DNA of 10,477 nucleotides, from positions 1-10,477 of the forward strand of contig CALGKL010000271.1 in the NCBI GenBank assembly GCA_937930495.1, given 5' to 3'. Below, in pieces: positions 6,844-10,477 of this stretch. The notes below the pieces were generated by a model that was given only the letters and a program-made list of their open reading frames with translations, did no database searches and was not told the DNA's origin. This stretch comes from an uncultured Gloeocapsa sp. GTDB taxonomy: Bacteria; Cyanobacteriota; Cyanobacteriia; Cyanobacteriales; Gloeocapsaceae. A program made the translations under genes and the position numbers. Position 1 is the first letter of the stretch. Every line of letters begins with the position of its first letter.

Positions 6844-7599
6844 ATGAATCCAGTTATCACTCTCAAGGAAGTTGCCGCGGGATATCAATCCACCACTGTG
6901 ATTGAAGATATCAACCTAGTAGTCAATGAACTAGATTTTATCGGTTTAATTGGTCCTAATGGGGGAGGAAAAACCACCTTAATCAAGGTTTTATTGGGAT
7001 TAATTAAACCCCAAAAGGGAGAAGTAACTATTCTTGATCGCCCCGTTAGAGAAGGCCGAAAATATATTGGTTATGTGCCCCAATTACTAGAATTTGACCG
7101 GGAGTTTCCGATTCGGGTAGAAGATGTAGTCAGAATGGGAAGACTCGGTAAGCGTCGTCTCTTTCAATTTTATAACGCCAAAGACGAGCAAATAGTTACT
7201 CGCAGTCTAACCCAGGTAGGATTATTGGATTTGCGATCGCGTTCCATTGGTCAACTCTCAGGGGGTGAACGTCAACGGGTTTATCTAGCTCGCGCTTTAG
7301 CTTCCGAACCGAGTATCTTGCTTTTAGACGAACCTACGGCTAATGTAGATACCAAGGTACAAAACAGTATCTACGAGTTACTCAAACAACTCAACGAATT
7401 TATCACTATTATTCTGATTTCTCACGATTTAAGCGCCGTTTCTACCTACGTTAAAACCGTGGGTTGTTTAAATCGACGTCTTTTTTATCACCACGATAAA
7501 CTAATTACAGCCGAGATGATCGAGCAAACCTATCAATGTCCCATCGATTTAATCGCCCATGGTCTTCCTCACCGCGTCTTTCCTGAGCATTCCAACTAG
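6844..7599 (+). CDS. znuC: Zinc ABC transporter ATP-binding protein ZnuC
   Basis: The cytoplasmic ATPase that powers the zinc importer, working as a dimer on the membrane permease ZnuB. All ATPase motifs are present in 251 residues: Walker A GPNGGGKTT (37-45), Q-loop Q80 (YVPQ), signature LSGGE (138-142), Walker B ILLLDE (158-163) and H-loop H194 (LISHD). The tail CPIDLIAHGLPHRV is typical of metal-type ABC ATPases of this group. It starts at the ATG 4 bp after znuA, so the two are surely one transcript under the upstream Zur box. The permease gene znuB, which normally completes the operon, does not follow: the next gene is an unrelated 81-residue membrane protein after a 55-bp gap containing its own promoter-like element. 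The ZnuB partner must therefore be encoded elsewhere. A related Mn/Fe transporter ATPase is a less likely identity. Confidence 0.92.
   Translation: MNPVITLKEVAAGYQSTTVIEDINLVVNELDFIGLIGPNGGGKTTLIKVLLGLIKPQKGEVTILDRPVREGRKYIGYVPQLLEFDREFPIRVEDVVRMGRLGKRRLFQFYNAKDEQIVTRSLTQVGLLDLRSRSIGQLSGGERQRVYLARALASEPSILLLDEPTANVDTKVQNSIYELLKQLNEFITIILISHDLSAVSTYVKTVGCLNRRLFYHHDKLITAEMIEQTYQCPIDLIAHGLPHRVFPEHSN
7233..7240. repeat. HIP1 octamer GCGATCGC
   Basis: Exact HIP1 palindrome within znuC. Confidence 0.85.
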
Positions 7600-7611
7600 A
7601 GCTAGGCAGTG

Positions 7612-7641
7612 TAGTTTATTGCTATAATGGGCAATAAACTA
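7612..7641 (+). promoter_or_regulatory. Extended -10 promoter enclosed in an 11-bp inverted repeat
   Basis: TAGTTTATTGC (7612-7622) and GCAATAAACTA (7631-7641) are perfect inverted repeats around the 8-nt spacer TATAATGG. The spacer holds a consensus -10 TATAAT (7623-7628) preceded by TGC, making an extended -10; no good -35 is visible. Transcription would start near 7635, inside the right arm, about 20 nt before the ATG at 7655. The repeat is therefore better explained as an operator in DNA than as an RNA hairpin of this transcript. Transcripts reading through from znuC would carry the full hairpin, but it lacks a T-run for termination. Confidence 0.55.
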
Positions 7642-7654
7642 TGGTGTTAGAATT

Positions 7655-7900
7655 ATGCCTCCCCGTTGGCCCCGTAAACCCGATCGCCGAGATCCCGCGT
7701 ACCGTCGTTTAGACGATCGCATGAACTTTGCTCTTCATGTGGCTATCTTTTTGGCGACTAATTCAGGGTTATGGTTTTTCCATAATTTCAAATATTCTGA
7801 CTGGTCCTGGTTACCATTATTTAGTATCATTTGGCTACTGTTATTATTCTTGCACCTAATCTATATAGCAGCGATCGCTGACTATTCCGTTAAATCATGA
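7655..7900 (+). CDS. 2TM-domain membrane protein
   Basis: An 81-residue protein with an arginine/proline-rich cytoplasmic head (PRWPRKPDRRDPAYRRLDDR) and two membrane helices, about 24-43 (NFALHVAIFLATNSGLWFF) and about 52-74 (WLPLFSIIWLLLLFLHLIYI). The order Arg-rich segment, HVAIFLATN helix, Trp-containing loop, and second helix with LH matches the 2TM domain seen in small bacterial membrane proteins and in some sensor proteins. No biochemical role is established for the stand-alone form. The ATG at 7655 follows the extended -10 element by a short leader and begins the arginine-rich segment. The stop overlaps the next gene's start (ATGA, 7897-7900), implying translational coupling. It is the first gene of the cluster that continues through the ABC-F ATPase. 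Confidence 0.8.
   Translation: MPPRWPRKPDRRDPAYRRLDDRMNFALHVAIFLATNSGLWFFHNFKYSDWSWLPLFSIIWLLLLFLHLIYIAAIADYSVKS
7871..7878. repeat. HIP1 octamer GCGATCGC
   Basis: Exact HIP1 palindrome near the 3' end of the 2TM-domain gene. Confidence 0.85.
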
Positions 7901-8202
7901 GTAATTATAATTCCACCGAAACTATTGAAAAACTAGCCGCTACCATCGGAGAAAACATCTATATCGAGGTGGCTAAATGGCATCTCTATTTATCCGATGC
8001 TCATCTCCATACCCTAGTAGCTGAAAAAGCTTATCATCTGCTCGAGAGTAAATCGGTTAGTGAAGCCAAGGTAATCGCTTTATTAGAGGAAATCCCCGTG
8101 ACCTTAGGCAAAGGAAAAACTAGATTAACCCTTAAAGATATTATCCCGAGAGAGTGTGAGACTAAATTATTGGATATCCTGGAACAAGCCCAAGACAATT
8201 AA
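7897..8202 (+). CDS. DUF3181-like conserved cyanobacterial protein
   Basis: A soluble, mainly helical protein of 101 residues with no signal peptide or membrane segment. The segment GENIYIEVAKWHLYLSDAHLHTLVAEKAY (here about residues 18-46) followed by EIPVTLGKGKTRLTLKDIIP resembles the cyanobacteria-restricted DUF3181 family as I remember it; no function is known. The concentration of His and Trp in KWHLYLSDAHLH is notable, and the spacing could suit metal or cofactor binding, but that is speculation. The start overlaps the stop of the 2TM gene by 4 bp, and the ABC-F gene follows after 15 bp, so the three are probably one operon. Being next to zinc-uptake genes is tempting, but a separate promoter at 7612-7641 argues that it is a distinct unit. 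Confidence 0.8.
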   Translation: MSNYNSTETIEKLAATIGENIYIEVAKWHLYLSDAHLHTLVAEKAYHLLESKSVSEAKVIALLEEIPVTLGKGKTRLTLKDIIPRECETKLLDILEQAQDN

Positions 8203-8217
8203 TACCTTTTTTGCCTC

Positions 8218-10113
8218 ATGACTATTTTAACAGTGCGATCGCTTAAAAAAGATTTTGGCATCAAAGAGATTCTCCGGGATGCTACCTTTAGTCTTGAGGA
8301 AGGAGATAAGGTGGGTTTGATTGGCACCAATGGCTCCGGTAAATCTACTCTCCTCAAGATGATCGCCGGAATTGAACCCATTGACGGTGGGGAAATTAAA
8401 ATCAATCCAGGCGCTAAAGTTATCTATCTACCCCAAGAACCAGATCTTCAAGAGGATTATACTGTTTTAGAGCAAGTTTTCGCTCATAGTAGTGAGCAAA
8501 TGGCTTTATTAAGGGAATATGAGGCAATTTCGGCCCAACTTGGGGAAAATCAGGGAGATCACAGTCTCCTCATGGCTAAGCTTACATCAGTAATTGAGCG
8601 TATTGAAGCGGCGGGAGCTTGGGAATTAGAAACCAACGCCAAAATCATTCTCAATAAACTCGGAATAGAAGACTTTCAGGCTAGAGTAGGTAACCTATCA
8701 GGAGGTTATCGTAAACGGATCGCCCTAGCTTCGGCTTTACTCTCTACCCCAGATTTACTGCTCATCGACGAACCTACTAACCATCTTGACGCTTTAGCTA
8801 TAGAATGGCTACAAAGTTATTTAAACCATTATCAAGGCGCTCTGTTACTAATCACTCACGATCGCTATTTTTTAGACTCTGTAACCAATCGAATCCTGGA
8901 AATCGACCGAGGTAACTTTTATGCTTACTCTGGTAATTATGCTTATTACCTTGAAAAGAAAGCAGCAGCAGCAGAAATGATCGCCAGTAGTCAGCGCAAA
9001 CACCAAGGAGTATTAAGACGTGAGTTAGAGTGGTTAAAAAGAGGTCCAAAAGCTCGTAGCACCAAGCAAAAAGCTAGAATTGATAGAATAAGGGCGATGC
9101 AAGGGCAAACATTCCTAGAAGCAGCAGGAAAGGTCGCCATTTCCACCCCTAGTACTCGTCTTGGCAAAAAAGTGATCGAATTGCACAATATCTCCAAATC
9201 CTATGGAGAAAAAACCCTGATTAAAGACTTTAGCTATATTTTTAATCCCGAAGAGAGAGTAGGTATTATCGGTAGCAATGGTGCGGGTAAATCAACCTTG
9301 ATGGATATTATTACTGGTAAAGTTACCCCAGATTCAGGGAGAGTAGAAATTGGTTCAACGGTTGTTTTTGGTTATTTTGATCAATACTCAGAAAGTTTAA
9401 GCGGTCACGAAAATGAAAGAGTCATTGAATACCTGAAAAATATCGCCGAATTAGTTAAAACAGCAGATGGAAGTGTGATTACCGCTTCCCAGATGTTAGA
9501 AAGATTTTTATTTTCCCCCAATCAACAATACGCACCTATCCATAAACTTTCAGGAGGAGAAAAAAGACGTTTATTCCTCTTAGAAATCTTGATGAGTGCT
9601 CCCAATGTCTTAATTTTAGACGAACCAACCAATGATTTAGACGTCCAAACCCTAGGAGTTTTAGAAGAATATCTCGAAGACTTTTTAGGTTGTGTAATCG
9701 TGGTTTCTCACGATCGCTATTTTTTAGATCGGACCGTGGACACTATTTTTGCTTTTGAAGGAGAGGGTAAGTTACGTCATTATCCTGGTAATTATTCCGT
9801 TTATTTAGAAACGCAAAAAACGGTTACAGCAGAAAGCAAAACCGCCAAAACAGCTAGTAACAAAGCTGTTAGACCCTCTCAACCTAGTACCTCTAATAAA
9901 CTCTCCTTTAAAGAGAAAAAAGAATACGAAAGTTTAGAACCCAAAATAGAGCAATTAGAGCGAGAAAAAAGCGAATTAGAAGAAATTCTTTATCAAAATC
10001 CCCCCGAGGACTTTCAAGAGTTACAACTTCTCAGTGCCAATTTAGCGAAAATCTTAACCGAAATTGAAGCAGCTACAGAGCGTTGGTTAGAATTAGCTGA
10101 AAGGGACCAATAG
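8218..10113 (+). CDS. uup: ABC-F ATPase, Uup type
   Basis: A cytoplasmic protein with two ATPase domains and no membrane domain; ABC-F proteins bind the ribosomal E site and influence translation or ribosome assembly, and Uup has also been linked to DNA intermediates. In 631 residues: NBD1 with Walker A GTNGSGKST (36-44), signature LSGGY (160-164) and Walker B LLLIDE ending at E185; a basic inter-domain linker (about 245-310) with the Uup-typical EWLKRGPKARSTKQKARIDR; NBD2 with Walker A GSNGAGKST (352-360), LSGGEKRR (444-451) and catalytic E469 in LILDEPTNDLD; a low-complexity T/A/K/S spacer (533-560); and a C-terminal coiled coil (about 565-628). The linker plus coiled coil favour Uup over EttA or YheS. 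The ATG at 8218 starts the normal family N-terminus, 15 bp after the DUF3181-like gene; no Shine-Dalgarno is seen. A 22-bp identical repeat encodes the HDRYFLD motif in both halves. Confidence 0.93.
   Translation: MTILTVRSLKKDFGIKEILRDATFSLEEGDKVGLIGTNGSGKSTLLKMIAGIEPIDGGEIKINPGAKVIYLPQEPDLQEDYTVLEQVFAHSSEQMALLREYEAISAQLGENQGDHSLLMAKLTSVIERIEAAGAWELETNAKIILNKLGIEDFQARVGNLSGGYRKRIALASALLSTPDLLLIDEPTNHLDALAIEWLQSYLNHYQGALLLITHDRYFLDSVTNRILEIDRGNFYAYSGNYAYYLEKKAAAAEMIASSQRKHQGVLRRELEWLKRGPKARSTKQKARIDRIRAMQGQTFLEAAGKVAISTPSTRLGKKVIELHNISKSYGEKTLIKDFSYIFNPEERVGIIGSNGAGKSTLMDIITGKVTPDSGRVEIGSTVVFGYFDQYSESLSGHENERVIEYLKNIAELVKTADGSVITASQMLERFLFSPNQQYAPIHKLSGGEKRRLFLLEILMSAPNVLILDEPTNDLDVQTLGVLEEYLEDFLGCVIVVSHDRYFLDRTVDTIFAFEGEGKLRHYPGNYSVYLETQKTVTAESKTAKTASNKAVRPSQPSTSNKLSFKEKKEYESLEPKIEQLEREKSELEEILYQNPPEDFQELQLLSANLAKILTEIEAATERWLELAERDQ
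8235..8242. repeat. HIP1 octamer GCGATCGC
   Basis: Exact HIP1 palindrome in the first codons of the ABC-F gene. Confidence 0.85.
8855..8876 (+). repeat. 22-bp direct repeat, copy 1 (NBD1)
   Basis: Identical over 22 nt to 9707-9728. It begins CTCACGATCGC and encodes the H-loop motif HDRYFLD of the first ATPase domain. The two copies are 852 bp apart, a multiple of three, so they are in the same frame. Confidence 0.9.
9707..9728 (+). repeat. 22-bp direct repeat, copy 2 (NBD2)
   Basis: Second identical copy, in the H-loop of the second ATPase domain. The similarity reflects duplicated ATPase domains, but exact nucleotide identity over 22 nt exceeds what protein conservation requires. Confidence 0.9.
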
Positions 10114-10136
10114 GGGAGGGGTATCCTGGGGCTTTT

Positions 10137-10477
10137 ATGTCAACAATCACAAGACGTTTTTTTCTGGCTATTATTCCTCCTGATGAAATTCAAGAATACG
10201 CTCATCAGCTTAAGCTATATTTTGCCAAGGTTTATCAAAGTAAAAAAGCTTTGAATTCTCCCCCCCATATTACTTTACAAGCGCCATTTCTCTGGGAAGA
10301 AAATAATTTAGGGGATTTGAGCACTAAACTCCAAGAGTTTAGCCGCCATCAATCAGCTATCCCGGTGATTCTTAACGGGTTTGGCGCTTTTCCCCCACGG
10401 GTAATCTATATTAATGTTGCAAAAACTTCTGAGTTATTAGAATTACAACATCAATTAAGTACTTATTTAGAATCTGA
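10137..10477 (+). CDS. 2'-5' RNA ligase / cyclic phosphodiesterase family protein (partial, 3' end missing)
   Basis: An ATG at 10137 opens a frame that stays open for 113 codons to the window edge. The N-terminus RRFFLAIIPPDEIQEYA followed by SPPHITLQAPF matches the LigT/ThpR-like 2H phosphoesterase fold; H44-I45-T46 is the first of the two catalytic HxT motifs. The second motif should lie beyond the window and cannot be checked. Family members open 2',3'-cyclic phosphates or (in reverse) join RNA by 2'-5' bonds; the physiological substrate is generally uncertain. It begins 23 bp after the ABC-F stop on the same strand, so co-transcription is likely. Upstream G-rich stretches (GGGGAGGGG and TGGGG) may serve as the ribosome-binding site, though the GGAGG is rather far (about 20 nt). 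A seven-C run (10260-10266) sits immediately before the HIT codons. Confidence 0.88.
   Translation, partial: MSTITRRFFLAIIPPDEIQEYAHQLKLYFAKVYQSKKALNSPPHITLQAPFLWEENNLGDLSTKLQEFSRHQSAIPVILNGFGAFPPRVIYINVAKTSELLELQHQLSTYLES

Noticed and set aside
7612..7641. Inverted repeat considered as a terminator for znuA-znuC or as a second Zur box
   Set aside because: No T-run follows, the spacer is a consensus -10 box, and the arms lack the TGATAAT/ATTATCA pattern.
8852..9197. Two overlapping - strand frames opposite the ABC-F linker
   Set aside because: Antisense to a well-conserved gene, with no family features; shadows.

Overview
The window looks like part of a cyanobacterial chromosome. Five copies of the cyanobacterial HIP1 octamer GCGATCGC are present. 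The gene families are typical of cyanobacteria: a CtpC-like lumenal/periplasmic S41 protease, a protein resembling the cyanobacterial DUF3181 family, a 2TM-domain protein, and a perfect 7-1-7 Zur box in front of znuA. Composition is A+T-leaning, and several genes lack an obvious Shine-Dalgarno sequence. The genus cannot be fixed from the sequence alone. Most of the window is ordinary core-genome content. I see no transposon, CRISPR array, integrase, tRNA or rRNA.

Left part (1-3637, all + strand): the 3' end of an unidentified gene; a small exported CsbD-like stress protein; a hairpin; purD (purine synthesis, GTG start); a ctpC-like processing protease; a pyrimidine octamer repeat; and a small two-helix membrane protein of unknown function. 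The last gene converges on pnp across a 34-bp gap that contains a hairpin.

Centre: pnp (polynucleotide phosphorylase, 3672-5828, - strand) diverges from the zinc-uptake pair znuA-znuC (+). The 114-bp region between pnp and znuA carries the Zur operator, so the uptake genes should be derepressed when zinc is scarce. ZnuA delivers Zn to a membrane permease energised by ZnuC, but znuB, the permease gene, is not in this window.

Right part (7600 to the end, + strand): an extended -10 promoter sits inside an 11-bp inverted repeat. It precedes a compact cluster of a 2TM-domain membrane protein, a DUF3181-like protein (start/stop overlap of 4 bp), a Uup-type ABC-F ATPase and the start of a 2'-5' RNA ligase/cyclic phosphodiesterase family gene that runs off the edge. 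The last two act on translation or RNA; the two small ones are uncharacterised.

The points most worth a second look are the anti-Shine-Dalgarno-like repeat touching a start codon, the His-to-Glu change at the expected first metal ligand of ZnuA together with the missing znuB, the inverted repeat around the -10 box at 7612-7641, and the exported CsbD-like protein. I found no clear previously undescribed multi-gene system.
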